From assembly GCA_008828725.1 (NCBI GenBank), contig MEHQ01002839.1, forward strand, positions 1-64,000: a stretch of 64,000 nt of DNA, read 5' to 3'. Numbering within the stretch: position 1 is the stretch's first letter; the number at the start of each line of letters is the position of its first letter. This document shows positions 10,389 to 21,449 of this stretch, one piece after another. The DNA comes from Saccharina japonica (taxonomy: Eukaryota; Sar; Phaeophyceae; Laminariales; Laminariaceae). Under the pieces are notes generated by a model that saw nothing but the letters and a program-made list of their open reading frames with translations, was not told the DNA's origin and searched no databases. Position numbers and translations under genes: made by a program.

Positions 10389-13300
10389 CTGTAACACCCC
10401 CTTCGACCACGCTCATGCGACATCATGCACCGGTCGACCTATCTTTCGCACAGTCCGCGACCCCACGTCTGCTCCATATTGCAGATCCCGTGGCACGCCC
10501 ACAGCAGCAAAACACTTCCGTTAGATGCACCCGAATCATGCAAAGTTACGAATTGCTGCTACTATTCCTTCCCCCTCCCCACTGACTCCCTCAAAAGCAC
10601 GGGCGGGTGGGTGGGAAAAAAGACACTCTCCTGCACACCTCCCCACACTGTTGGCTTGACGGCTTGGAAGCCCTTTGCTTGATGTCTGCTCGTCAGCGCA
10701 ACCCCCGACTATCTTATGGAGGTGTTCCCATCGGTACTGCTTCTGGTGTACGTGGTCACATTTCGTCCAATGCTCGTATAGACCACTTCAGGACCTACCT
10801 TCAACATACGATTGGCCAATTCTTCCGTACGTACAAAACTCACAGTCCCCGACTCGCTGTGCTCCCCTTGGAAATATTATGCTTTGTACTTTGCTTTCGA
10901 ATTGTGTCAATTATTTATTTGCCACCCCTCGCTCGAAGAGGGGGGGCCAGGGAAAACCCCGGGGCTGACCTCCAAACAGCCCCGTTCCAGCATCCGTGCA
11001 CACGCAAGTCAGCTACCACTCCACCCGGCGTAAAACTCCATATTCGCCGGCCTCCCACTCACTACGGTAGTTGACTTGGTGTGCGTATGCTCTTATTTCC
11101 TCTCTGACCCCCCCCCAACCTTCGGTAACGTTAATAATTCACCCCATTTGGTCCCGTGCCCCGGCTGCTTCTGGCACCTTCACTTTTATCTGCCATCACG
11201 CCGGACACCCACTGCGCATCTCTCCCCTGATTTCGTACGTACCCCTCCTACGCCCCCGACGTCCATCGGCCCTTGCGCTTCAACACCTCGGGATCAGTGC
11301 CCCCGGCCGACAGGTGCGTGGCGCCCCCAATCCTCAGGGAGTGTAAAGCATACTCCTCTGCCTTCACTCCCGCCACTGACACCACCTGTCGCAGCGCCTT
11401 CATGGCCTGCGCCTGCGCCCACATCGACCACCTGCCATTGCCACAACCAATCGCCACTAACGGTGCCGACGGGGGAAGGAGAAGGTAACACGACAATAAC
11501 TCAACCTATATATAAACGGCGCCCCCTCAGCGCCTACTGATCGTGGCGGACCTTTTCTGGCTCGAGTTAGGATTGCGTCCTTGCGCAACTGGTCGCCTTT
11601 GGACCCTCGAAACTGCACTTGGACTCGATCCGCCGTCGACCACTGCCCCCCTTCCAACTGTCTTTTTCCCCGGAAAAAAAAGGACACGTCCCCCGTAAAT
11701 AATAAATCTCGTGTATACGTGTACGCGGTTCGGCCGGCATCTCTGCCGCCCGCGTAATGAAAGAAAAATGACGCCCCCAGTGCACGCCACAAAAACGCCT
11801 CGAACAATAAATCTCGTGTATGCTTGATAACACGGGAACACTTACTGCCCGACAATCCAGTCGACACAAACTGCACACCATCGAGCAGCTCTGACCATGA
11901 AATACATACTTTCCATGCCTGTCATATTGGTACCAAAACTGCGGCCGGATTCACGGTTGACCCAACGCCAGTACAATAGAGCACCAAAAAATACATACAC
12001 GCTTGGGATATCCCTCCCTTTGAAAGGCCATCGGTAATCGAAGGCACGCATGCCCGATTCATCGTATAATACGAGACCCTACATCTCCCATGAGTTCATG
12101 CGCGTCCTCCCTTATATCGTAAGTACAAAATTACGCTAGCACCTTGAGTCGTGCCTCTAGCGAAAAGTTACCTCACTCAACTGCATTGTACGCGTCCTAA
12201 ATTATCGATTCGGCACGCGACAACGTGGACACCGTGGCCCCTACTTTTGCCGAAGATACGAACCCACCGGACCGAGCACCCGTCTTCAAACATCGCATTG
12301 GTACAGAAACCACGTGGGTGCCCTTGCCTCTGCCCACGATACACCACTCTTGACAAAACCACCTTGATTCCGTATACGAGTTCAGTAAAACGGCGTACGC
12401 TTCTTGACAATTTGGCACAAAAAAAACAGTTATCTTAACTTGCGCATCTGCCGAAACCACTGTTAACCGTTCACGCGACGGACATACACTTCTACTGTTT
12501 ATAATACATTAACACGCTTAACGAACATTCCTTGATTCGTGCCTCGGCCAAATATGCGAGCTCAGACAACTGGTCCAAGCGAAGATACCGTCTCACTCTT
12601 CGGAGCACAGGTTCAATCACTGATTCGATACGGCCGCTATGCAAGAACCTCGCCCTTGTCTCTGCCGATAATACCACTCTTGACTAAACAGACGAGAGTC
12701 ATGACTCTGCCGAAGATACCATGCCAAGGAACGGCGCTCGCTTCCTGGCCTATACGTTCACCGCCAAACAACCCAGAACCTAGGCCCGCGTTTTCACCAC
12801 GAAACACGCCCCTCCACCCATATTTCGACACAGAACGACGCCGTTACCTAAAACTGTGTCTCCTGCCGACACTATGAGTTCACACATCAATATACGCATC
12901 ATTAACAATCGATTCCGAACGGAACTACGCGGACACCTTGGCCCGTGCCTCCGCTAAAGTACTAGCTAACCGAGCGGCCCACATCCTCAATCATCGATTT
13001 GTTACAGAAACTATGCGGGCCTCTTGGCCCTTGCCTCTGTCGAGAACACGCCACTCTTGAACAACCGGATGATTCGTGCCTCTGCCAACCACGCTTCTTA
13101 AACAGCGCATGCCCCCTCTTGTTTACTTCCAGCGGAACAACGCAGACACCTTGGTCTGTGCTTCTGCCGAGTACATGGGTTCATACCCCACGGTGTACGC
13201 GCCCTTCATGGTTGATTCGGTTCAGTGTGCGGACACCTTGGTCCGTACCTCTGCCGAATATACCAACTCGCCAATCCGAGCACACGTCGCCAATCACCGC

Positions 13301-13539
13301 TTCGGCCCAAAAACTACGCGGGCACCCTGGCCTTTGTCTCTGCCGAAGGCGTATCACTCGTTTAAAACACTCTTAACAAACATCGTGTCATACAATCGCA
13401 CCACTCGATACCTAAGACCTCTGGTGACAGCCGTATTCTAACTTCCAACTCCTCCGTGAGATGGCCACCTTGCGCAACGTCCACCGGTACAGCCGGTGCC
13501 ATCGCCCACAACAAGGATTTTATGATTTGAGGAAACATT
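10389..13539. repeat. X block, copy 1
   Basis: Begins CACCCCCTTCGACCACGC and ends at the first N gap. From about 11300 it is nearly identical to X3 (offset +23412), while X2 is clearly diverged. The middle carries a broken tyrosine recombinase on the minus strand. The stretch from about 12130 to 13400 is a degenerate array of roughly 70-110 bp units containing CTTGCCTCTGCCGA and a GATTC/ACAGAAAC motif. Long frames reported across the gap are artefacts. Confidence 0.8.
11180..11841 (-). pseudogene. DIRS/Crypton-type tyrosine recombinase, copy 1, broken
   Basis: On the minus strand the order is: a KTAYT-like segment (GRTAYTYTRDLL), FFFRGKRQLEGGQW, then FRGSKGDQLRK with the expected catalytic lysine of the beta-hairpin. 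A reading-frame shift follows, then EEYALHSLRIGGATHLSAGG with the HxxR box, and GRWTSGA. A TAG stop replaces the tyrosine codon seen in the other copies, after which EGYVRN continues. Aligning GRW-x8-Y with Cre (GWTNVNIVMNYIRN) makes the Tyr of GYVRN the nucleophile, so that residue survives beyond the stop. The first catalytic Arg region is degraded. Such proteins cut and rejoin DNA to integrate DIRS-like retrotransposons or Cryptons. No reverse transcriptase was found nearby, so the element class is open. Confidence 0.68.
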
Positions 13540-14046
13540 NNNNNNNNNNNNNNNNNNNNNNNNNNNNNNNNNNNNNNNNNNNNNNNNNNNNNNNNNNNNN
13601 NNNNNNNNNNNNNNNNNNNNNNNNNNNNNNNNNNNNNNNNNNNNNNNNNNNNNNNNNNNNNNNNNNNNNNNNNNNNNNNNNNNNNNNNNNNNNNNNNNNN
13701 NNNNNNNNNNNNNNNNNNNNNNNNNNNNNNNNNNNNNNNNNNNNNNNNNNNNNNNNNNNNNNNNNNNNNNNNNNNNNNNNNNNNNNNNNNNNNNNNNNNN
13801 NNNNNNNNNNNNNNNNNNNNNNNNNNNNNNNNNNNNNNNNNNNNNNNNNNNNNNNNNNNNNNNNNNNNNNNNNNNNNNNNNNNNNNNNNNNNNNNNNNNN
13901 NNNNNNNNNNNNNNNNNNNNNNNNNNNNNNNNNNNNNNNNNNNNNNNNNNNNNNNNNNNNNNNNNNNNNNNNNNNNNNNNNNNNNNNNNNNNNNNNNNNN
14001 NNNNNNNNNNNNNNNNNNNNNNNNNNNNNNNNNNNNNNNNNNNNNN
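13540..14046. other. Assembly gap 1, 507 N
   Basis: A run of N. The flanks are identical to those of gap 2. Confidence 0.99.
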
Positions 14047-14658
14047 GTAGACAAAATCAGGTATACCTGGGTTTTGAAGAGGCAAAAACCGGTACAACGA
14101 GTTTTGGACCAATGGCAGCGCACGTGGAGTGCGTTTTTGACTTGGTTTTAAGTATGTACCTGATTTTGGCCGCAAATGGACGAGGTATACCTTTTTTTGG
14201 CCGCTGCCCAATAAAAAAGCAAGAAACGCGAGAGAAAGGCGAGCACATAAACGTACATACCGAACTGGTTTTGAAAGCACCAATCTGCCTAGAACACGGC
14301 ACACGAGACGGCACAAGCCCTACCGGCTTGGTACAGCGACGATATATGTAGTAGAAGCACGGCGCTGCTGTTCCTGGCCGGCGAGAGTGGTGTGAGGCGG
14401 AACCTCGAAAGCAGGTCTCTTTTATGCCCCATAGCTTACAGCACAACAAATTCTTGAGCTCGAAGCTCTGCTTGTTCGTAACCACCGACCTGGGTGGTGA
14501 GCGACACCGGACCTTGTGCGCCTCGTCTTGCAAAAAAGACACTCTCCTGCACACCTCCCCACACTGTTGGCTTGACGGCTTGGAAGCCCTTTGCTTGATG
14601 TCTACTCGCCAGTGCAACCCCCGACTATCTTATGGAGGTGTTCCCTTCGGTACTGCTT

Positions 14659-14798
14659 AATCCGCATTTCGCGCAACAGCTTCGGCCTGACTACCCACTG
14701 CCTTCCTTCGAACATCTATATATACACATAGTGCGCCCAATATAGTGCCCCTTGCGAATACGAGGTATGCATACCTACTCGTACGTACACGTGCGCAC
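14659..14798. repeat. 140-bp segment present in Y1, absent in Y2
   Basis: Y1 reads on from TACTGCTTA through this segment to CCTGATGCCC; Y2 joins those two strings directly. The segment matches 37130-37214 plus 38012-38070 of the third copy, where a solo LTR splits it, so Y2 carries the deletion. Confidence 0.8.
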
Positions 14799-15059
14799 GC
14801 CTGATGCCCATGGCCGGAATGCTACAAAATCCACTAGGAAACGTATTTTGAACGTACTTTGACTGCCCCAGACTACGTACAGCAACAATAGCGATTCACG
14901 TATCACCTGCCGAACGTCTGGCGTACTTTGCAGGCCCATCGTACATAAATACATATTATACGTCAATATTTCCCCGCTCACATCACATTGTCGGGAGAGC
15001 ATCCATAGCGACCCCATTCCACATTTAATTGAGGAAATAACACGCAAACTTTCCCCTCA

Positions 15060-15705
15060 CAGCAGTGTCTTACCACACAAACAACAACTCTGGGCCTCCG
15101 CGGCCCCATCTCATTCGCGGATGCGGATCACACAACAAACACCCCCTGTGCACACTCTGTACACCCGCGCTCCCCCGCATTGTTTCACATAAAACGATGT
15201 GTGGCAGCCCAACGAATATCGCATTTGAGGAGTAACAAAAAAACCCTCCCTGTATGACCACACAACGTACACCCCCGTCCCTGTGTGCCCACATAACTTA
15301 CATCATATATACCACAATGTGATTCACACGTACTAGTATCGGGGACCAGAACCAATGCCGACCCAACGCCAACGCGCACCCTTACACAGAAGTGTCTCAC
15401 CCCAAAAACAAACAACAACACTGGGCCTCCGCGGCCCCATCTCATTCGAGCATGCGAAACACACAACAACCCCCCCCTGTGCGCACTCTGTACAACCACG
15501 CTCCCCACAATGTTTCACATAAAACGATGTGTGGCAGTCCAACGAATGCCGCATTTGAGAGGTCACAAATCCTCCCTGTATGCCCACACAACGTACCCCC
15601 GTCCCTGTGCGCCCATATAACGTATATAATATAAGACACAGTGTGACTCACACGTACTGTTGTTTGGGACCAGAACCCATGACAACCCAACGCCAACGCG
15701 CACCC
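15060..15705. repeat. 331-bp direct repeat in Y1
   Basis: Two units, each running from CGGCCCCATCTCATTCG to a CACACGTACT motif, about 331 bp apart and roughly 85 percent identical. Y3 has only one unit (38170-38450). Confidence 0.8.
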
Positions 15706-16398
15706 GTACACAGAATGGGATACCCCCTGGCTTGCCACACGAATCCGACCAGTAAAATCACACCGAATACCGCCCCCTTCAAGCCCCGCCGGCAGTAAAT
15801 AGTATCCGCATGCCGTATGATAAGCAATCTGTTTTTTTCCAGGCACCCCACCCGACGACGACCACCACCAGTGAAAGTGCAACCCTCTGCTTGACCCTCA
15901 CCACCATGCTTGGTTACTGCCGCGCTCCGCTCCTCGAAAAATTGACCGCCTTGCGCCGACGTCTCCAACACACCGCGTACCCAGGCCACCGTGCACAGCA
16001 AAACGATCAAGAGCGGTACAGCAGCAGCACAACAGTAGCAGCAGCACGGGCATTGCTGTAACATAGAAACGTGATGGCTTACCCAAAAATAAGAACATGC
16101 GAGCGTTTTGTAGTGCTTGGAAAAATGGCCTCCTTGCGACAACGTCTCCAACATATTGCGCAAACCTCTCCAACACACCCCGTACCCACGTCACCATGCA
16201 CAGCACATAAGCAAGAGCGGTACGGCAACAATACAACAGCAGCAGTAGTACGGGTATTATAGCTGTAACATAGAAACGTAACAAAATATGAGAAAAAAAG
16301 GGTTACCCCCGTTGCAAAGAATTTTTGGCCAAACATTTGACCAAAATCTGTTTGTTTTGCTCGAAAATAAACGCCCCGCCGCTTTGGTTTGTTCGCCA

Positions 16399-17220
16399 GC
16401 CGCCACAAAATAAATAAATAAAAAAGGGCAGCGGCCAAAAACAGGTACACCTGGTCCGTTCGGGGCCAAAAACAGGTACATACTAAAATCAAGTTTAAAA
16501 CGCNTTTTTTTCCTACCCGCATGACACTCGCCAACTGACGTAACCATACCCCTTCCGTTATTGGATGCTCCCTGACCCTACTAGTTTCTGGACTGTGCCC
16601 GTTCGAGCCCGTGTTACCCTTCTCCTGTTCGATGTCCGCGCACGACCCCCGGCACCACACTCGGCCTTCAGTCGTACTAATCGCAACCCTGATGTCCGCG
16701 CACGACCCCTCGCCCCACACTCGGCCTTTAGTCGTACTAATCGTAGCCTCGATGTCCGCGCACGACCCCCGGCACCACACTCGGCCTTCCGTCGTACTAA
16801 TCGTAGCTTGTAACACCCCCTTCGACCACGCTCATGCGACATCATGCACCGGTCGACCTATCTTTCGCACAGTCCGCGACCCCACGTCTGCTCCATACTG
16901 CAGATCCCGTGGCACGCCCACAGCAGCAAAACACTTCCGTTAAATGCACCCGAATCATGCAAAGTTACGAATTGCTGCTACTATCCCTTCCCCCTCCCCA
17001 CTGACTCCCTCAAAAGCACGGGCGGGTGGGTGGGAAAAAAGACACTCTCCTGAACACCTCCCCACACTGTTGGCTTGACGGCTTGGAAGCCCTTTGCTTG
17101 ATGTCTGCTCGTCAGCGCAACCCCCGACTATCTTATGGAGGTGTTCCCTTCGGTACTGCTTATGGTGTACGTGGTCACATTTCGTCCAATGCTCGTATAG
17201 ACCACTTCAGGACCTACCTT
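16399..17220. repeat. ~805-bp segment found only in copy 1
   Basis: Copy 2 joins its flanks directly at 29234/29235. The segment holds a reversed relative of 14130-14218 at 16419-16503, a single N at 16504, a 60-bp tandem triplet, and from 16809 a near-identical copy of the X start (10389-10800). Confidence 0.8.
16631..16810 (+). repeat. 60-bp tandem triplet
   Basis: Three units starting at 16631, 16691 and 16751 with GATGTCCGCGCACGACCC and ending GTACTAATCG, with 2-5 differences between units. Confidence 0.92.
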
Positions 17221-17498
17221 CAACATACGATTGGCCAATTCTTCCGTACGTACAAAACTCATATTCCCCGACTCGCTGTGCTCCCCTTGGAAATATTATG
17301 CATTTCCGCGACAGAGCCCAGTAAGTAAAGTCACAGTAGCTAAAGTCACTGGGAATAGATAGCCCGTAGTACCAGCGGAATATTTGCCAATCACAAGCAA
17401 TACGGGGAGACAGGCGCGGCGGAACCCCTTCATCCCGTCCGTGTCCGAGTGCTGTTTGCACCGCACATCGCTACGACAAAGCAGCAATGTGGTCAACT

Positions 17499-17906
17499 TC
17501 AGAGGAGATACCTCGCAGCTGTAGTGTCGTAGCATGGCCAAAGGTGTGCAGCAACGTCGAGCTCTTGTAGACCCAGGTCTGAAACAAGGCGTATGGAGGA
17601 TGCAAGCTTGCAGCAGCACAAAACAAGCCAAAGGAGGGCTGGACAACAAGCTACTACTGGCGAGGCATCGTCTCGTCTTCCTGGAGTGGCATCTAAGATG
17701 ACGATGGTATGGAGATAGCCCTCGGCCGTCGTAGTATGAGAGCCTACAGCAGGCGGAACTTCGTCGCAGTGTGAGAGACTGTCCTCATGGAGCGCACCCA
17801 GCTTCCCTCCGTGGCCGCCACGACGGAGGAGACACGCCTTTACTCCAGGTGCGTACTGCTGGGTGTTGAACGCGATTACCATCATGTCCGGTAATATAAG
17901 TTGCAC
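17499..17906 (-). CDS. Unrecognised 135-aa frame in Z1
   Basis: Opens near MQLILPDMMVIAFNTQQ and contains a His/Asp-bearing stretch (LHEDSLSHCDEVPPAVGSH) and a hydrophobic Cys-rich stretch (ACCPALLWLVLCCCKLA). I do not recognise a family. The frame is kept in the second copy at 29513-29920 with one visible residue change, but the copies are so similar that this is not evidence of selection. It could be an exon or chance. Confidence 0.2.
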   Translation of the reverse strand: MQLILPDMMVIAFNTQQYAPGVKACLLRRGGHGGKLGALHEDSLSHCDEVPPAVGSHTTTAEGYLHTIVILDATPGRRDDASPVVACCPALLWLVLCCCKLASSIRLVSDLGLQELDVAAHLWPCYDTTAARYLL

Positions 17907-17935
17907 TTGATATGCACATTAATATGCACACGCCC

Positions 17936-20155
17936 CTTACATTTACGGACAGAGTGAGATAAGCTACTCGTATAATACAGCTGGTACCTGGTACGTACAC
18001 GACACGGCGGCACGCACTCGTACCGCTCACCTGTTGGTCCGCTACTATTAACCTTGCGCAGGACACACACTTATTACCTGCACTGTACAGGCCTGGCGTG
18101 CTTTTCTGTACTCGTGCCTTGCACTACAGCAGCAGCTGTCTGTTATTGATAGCTTCGTTTCACAGCTGCTGTACAATACCGACTTGTATATATGCCGTGT
18201 ACTGCTGCTGTACGTACAGAGTACTGTAACTCTCCGAGGCACCTCTTTGTTCCATCGCTCATGCGCCCGTACGTACTGCTGCCGTGTACTTGTACCGGTT
18301 TTGAACTTACGCAGCAGTCTAGCCATCACGCATCATTGTTAGTGGGTACCTCCCAGGCTACCACTATTCCCGTGCCTAATACTACGTACAGGAGCAGTTT
18401 GTCGGTGCCGTTTCTTCGCTATATTGTTGAGTTTCAGGTACTGCCTGTACAGCAGTAGTTTAATGAACGATTGACTGCTGTTTTAAACCAGGTTTAGAGT
18501 AATGCGGAGGGTGGGTGGTACTGACGGTTTTACTGCTGGCACTGGCGATGTAACACCTTCTGGCCTCTCCCCTCTTTGCAATCACGTCTGTCGTTTTACC
18601 CCTCTTTGCAATCCAGGGGGCAGTAGCTACACGTGGTGGTGGGTAAAAAGTGTAAACGGCCTGAGCTTGCCGTGAGGATATCTTGCTGGGGGCGAGGGGG
18701 GGGAGCAAGCACGCGCGATGGGTGTTATCACGAATGGCGGAGGCGAGCAAGAGCTTATCGGTGTGGGCGCGAACGCCGGCGTTCTCATTAAACAAGCTAG
18801 GGAGGAAATACCGATTCAGGTGAGCAATACTGGCATTACGTACGTCGCCGCTTTTGGGCACGTTACATCAAGCTCTGACGTTAAAATAACAGTTTGCTTT
18901 TATCCCACGTCTCCCTATATGTCCATGGCGTCTGGCGCTGCGCCCCGCCTCTTTGAGCCGTAAGGCTTCCACTGTGTCTTCTCCTGCAGGATTACAGCAG
19001 TAGGGTACAGTAGGTCGCGCCTTTTGTGCTTCAGCAGTCCCAACGATATGGGCGAGGCCTCTGCTCCAATGATTGGCGTGTCAATTTTGCATGACTCCTC
19101 TTCCCCTCTCCACTGCCGTCGGAGTGGGNCTTACATTTACGGACAGAGTGAGATAAGCTACTCGTATAATACAGCTGGTACCTGGTACGTACACGACACG
19201 GCGGCACGCACTCGTACCGCTCACCTGTTGGTCCGCTACTATTAACCTTGCGCAGGACACACACTTATTACCTGCACTGTACAGGCCTGGCGTGCTTTTC
19301 TGTACTCGTGCCTTGCACTACAGCAGCAGCTGTCTGTTATTGATAGCTTCGTTTCACAGCTGCTGTACAATACCGACTTGTATATATGCCGTGTACTGCT
19401 GCTGTACGTACAGAGTACTGTAACTCTCCGAGGCACCTCTTTGTTCCATCGCTCATGCGCCCGTACGTACTGCTGCCGTGTACTCGTACCGGTTTTGAAC
19501 TTACGCAGCAGTCTAGCCATCACGCATCATTGTTAGTGGGTACCTCCCAGGCTACCACTATTCCCGTGCCTAATACTACGTACAGGAGCAGTTTGTCGGT
19601 GCCGTTTCTTCGCTATATTGTTGAGTTTCAGGTACTGCCTGTACAGCAGTAGTTTAATGAACGATTGACTGCTGTTTTAAACCAGGTTTAGAGTAATGCG
19701 GAGGGTGGGTGGTACTGACGGTTTTACTGCTGGCACGGGCGATGTAACACCTTCTGGCCTCTCCCCTCTTTGCAATCACGTCTGTCGTTTTACCCCTCTT
19801 TGCAATCCAGGGGGCAGTAGCTACACGTGGTGGTGGGTAAAAAGTGTAAACGGCCTGAGCTTGCCGTGAGGATATCTTGCTGGGGGCGAGGGGGGGGAGC
19901 AAGCACGCGCGATGGGTGTTATCACGAATGGCGGAGGCGAGCAAGAGCTTATCGGTGTGGGCGCGAACGCCGGCGTTCTCATTAAACAAGCTAGGGAGGA
20001 AATACCGATTCAGGTGAGCAATACTGGCATTACGTACGTCGCCGCTTTTGGGCACGTTACATCAAGCTCTGACGTTAGAATAACAGTTTGCTTTTACCCC
20101 ACCTCTCCCTATATGTCCATGGCATCTGGCGCTGCGCCCCGCCTCTTTGAGCCGT
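17936..20155 (+). repeat. 1194-bp tandem duplication in Z1
   Basis: The unit starting at about 17936 is repeated from 19130, and a single N at 19129 marks the join. Identity is about 99 percent up to 19013/20207. The two units then diverge: the first continues GCGCCTTTTGTGC, the second into the hairpin element. Copy 2 of Z has one unit only. Confidence 0.88.
18718..18963 (+). CDS. Unrecognised 81-aa frame, three copies in window
   Basis: Starts MGVITNGGGEQELIGVG and ends APRLFEP; copies lie at 19912-20157 and 30732-30977. A possible intron begins at GTGAGC (about 18823) and could end at the TCTCCTGCAG acceptor near 18990, so it may be an exon rather than a whole protein. The segment IGVGANAGVLIK is faintly like a loop of P-type ATPases, but nothing else supports that. 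No function assigned. Confidence 0.2.
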   Translation: MGVITNGGGEQELIGVGANAGVLIKQAREEIPIQVSNTGITYVAAFGHVTSSSDVKITVCFYPTSPYMSMASGAAPRLFEP

Positions 20156-20225
20156 AAGGCTTCCACTGTGTCTTTTCCTGCAGGATTACAGCAGTAAGGT
20201 ACAGTAGGTCCACGGATCTACATTA

Positions 20226-20499
20226 TTTGACTTTTTCGTGGCACGTGTCGCGACACGTGTCGCGACGTGTCGCGACACGCCGCGACACGCCGCGGACGCT
20301 GCCGCGGCACGCCGCGACACGTGCCGCGGCACGTAAGGTCAGGGTTAGGGTTAGAGTTAGGGTTAGCGACACTCGCCGCGACACTCGCCGCAACACTCGC
20401 CGCGACACGCCGTGGAGTGTCGAGACATGCCGCGGAGTGCCGCGACATGCCGCGGCGTGCCGCGACACGTGTCGCGACACGTGCCACGAAAAAGACAAA
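20226..20499. mobile_element. Palindromic element with TTAGGG-like loop, copy 1
   Basis: Inverted ends TTTGACTTTTTCGTGGCACG and, reversed from the right, TTTGTCTTTTTCGTGGCACG. Both arms are runs of CGCGACACG/CCGCGGCACG words, so the whole can fold. Near the middle lies GGGTTAGGGTTAGAGTTAGG (about 20342-20366). No transposase and no convincing target duplication. Possibly a MITE. Confidence 0.6.
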
Positions 20500-21196
20500 T
20501 CATGTACATCCCTCTGCCGTCGGAGTGGGTGTGCATGCGCCTAGATGTTCCCATTCGACGTAGTATCCCTCTTTGTCGCGGCGCTTACTGCAGTTTGTAT
20601 TTTTTTCGCATGGCATAGAACTACGTTTTCAAAATTCCGCGTAGGAAACTTCGCGGCGGTGGAGGTGGGCCTCCGCCAGAAAACTTAGCGGAAGTGAAGT
20701 AGGCCCTCCAGTACGGCGGGTGCCAAGATGATGTAGGCATTTAATTGGAGCGGGACTGGTATCGCTTTATTCACACGTGCCGGGGGTTAGCTACACCGAT
20801 GCGCTATGTGAAGTTAACGTAGCATGTGAGATTCAATCCTCTTTGGTTTCGATGGGGGTCGTGTCGCCGAGAGTATCCACGGCCGCAACGCGCGGTGGAT
20901 TTTGGCTTGTTTTCACTTCAAGGGAGCTCTCATTCTTCTGCGCAACGCCTGATATAATCACTACTAATGCGTATTCCTCATGTTTGTCGCCACCTTTTGC
21001 AGGACCATTCCGCTATTATGTTGTTTGCCGTATACGGTGGGTTCATCTGCAAGAAGACCCAGCGGCCCTTGCGGGGGGAGAAAGCCCAAAAGGGTGCGGA
21101 GCTATGTCCACATTCATTTTGGTCGACTGATCCGGAGAGCCTGCCAACATAATTCCAGGCGAGATGGGTTCTGCGACTGGTGTTCTTCTTTTTCAG

Positions 21197-21449
21197 CATG
21201 CGTGTGATACCAATGTTGTACGAGGGAATACATGTATCTTCTCGGCGTTTAGGTAAAATGCCAGTATTGCAGGCCATTATTAACCATAGTCTTGACGTTA
21301 CTGCTGAGACCAGGGGGGGGCGGAGCCATACATATATAAGCTGGTCGGGTGCTGAACACGGTACCGGGATTTCTGTTGATACGTGCTGTCGTTGGCTTAC
21401 CGGGAGTCTGCAGTTCGGCATTGAAGCTCAAACAATCTTTCTGCTTTGA
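21197..21449 (+). CDS. Possible exon of unknown gene in Z1
   Basis: The frame follows a good acceptor (CTTCTTTTTCAG at 21185-21196), reads MRVIPMLYEGIHVSSRRLG and later SWSGAEHGTGISVDTCCRWL, and stops at 21449. An identical copy is at 32051-32303. I do not recognise the family. A further frame at 21505-21727 follows a GATAG acceptor-like site. Weak evidence only. Confidence 0.2.

Larger units (their letters stand above)
14047..16398. repeat. Y block, copy 1
   Basis: Matches 27006-29234 at offset +12959, then +12819 after a 140-bp indel, with essentially no substitutions. It also matches the diverged Y3 at 38012-39461. It is non-coding: tandem 331-bp and ~185-bp units, CAG runs, and the closing string CGAAAATAAACGCCCCGCCG. 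The segment 14540-14658 repeats an X-start sequence (CCTCCCCACACTGTTGGCTT). Confidence 0.8.

Noticed and set aside
13362-14351. Frames of 250-296 codons here and at 26321-27310
   Set aside because: Most of their length is the N gap; they are not real frames.
15060-15705. CRISPR array in the Y or X tandem repeats
   Set aside because: Units are long, imperfect and without constant short repeats and unique spacers; the sequence is eukaryotic.
18718-18963. Similarity of IGVGANAGVLIK to a P-type ATPase loop
   Set aside because: No phosphorylation motif or membrane segments nearby; too short to mean anything.
20330-20370. Chromosome end or internal telomere scar
   Set aside because: Only three to four TTAGGG-type units inside a folded repeat that occurs twice; continuous sequence lies on both sides.
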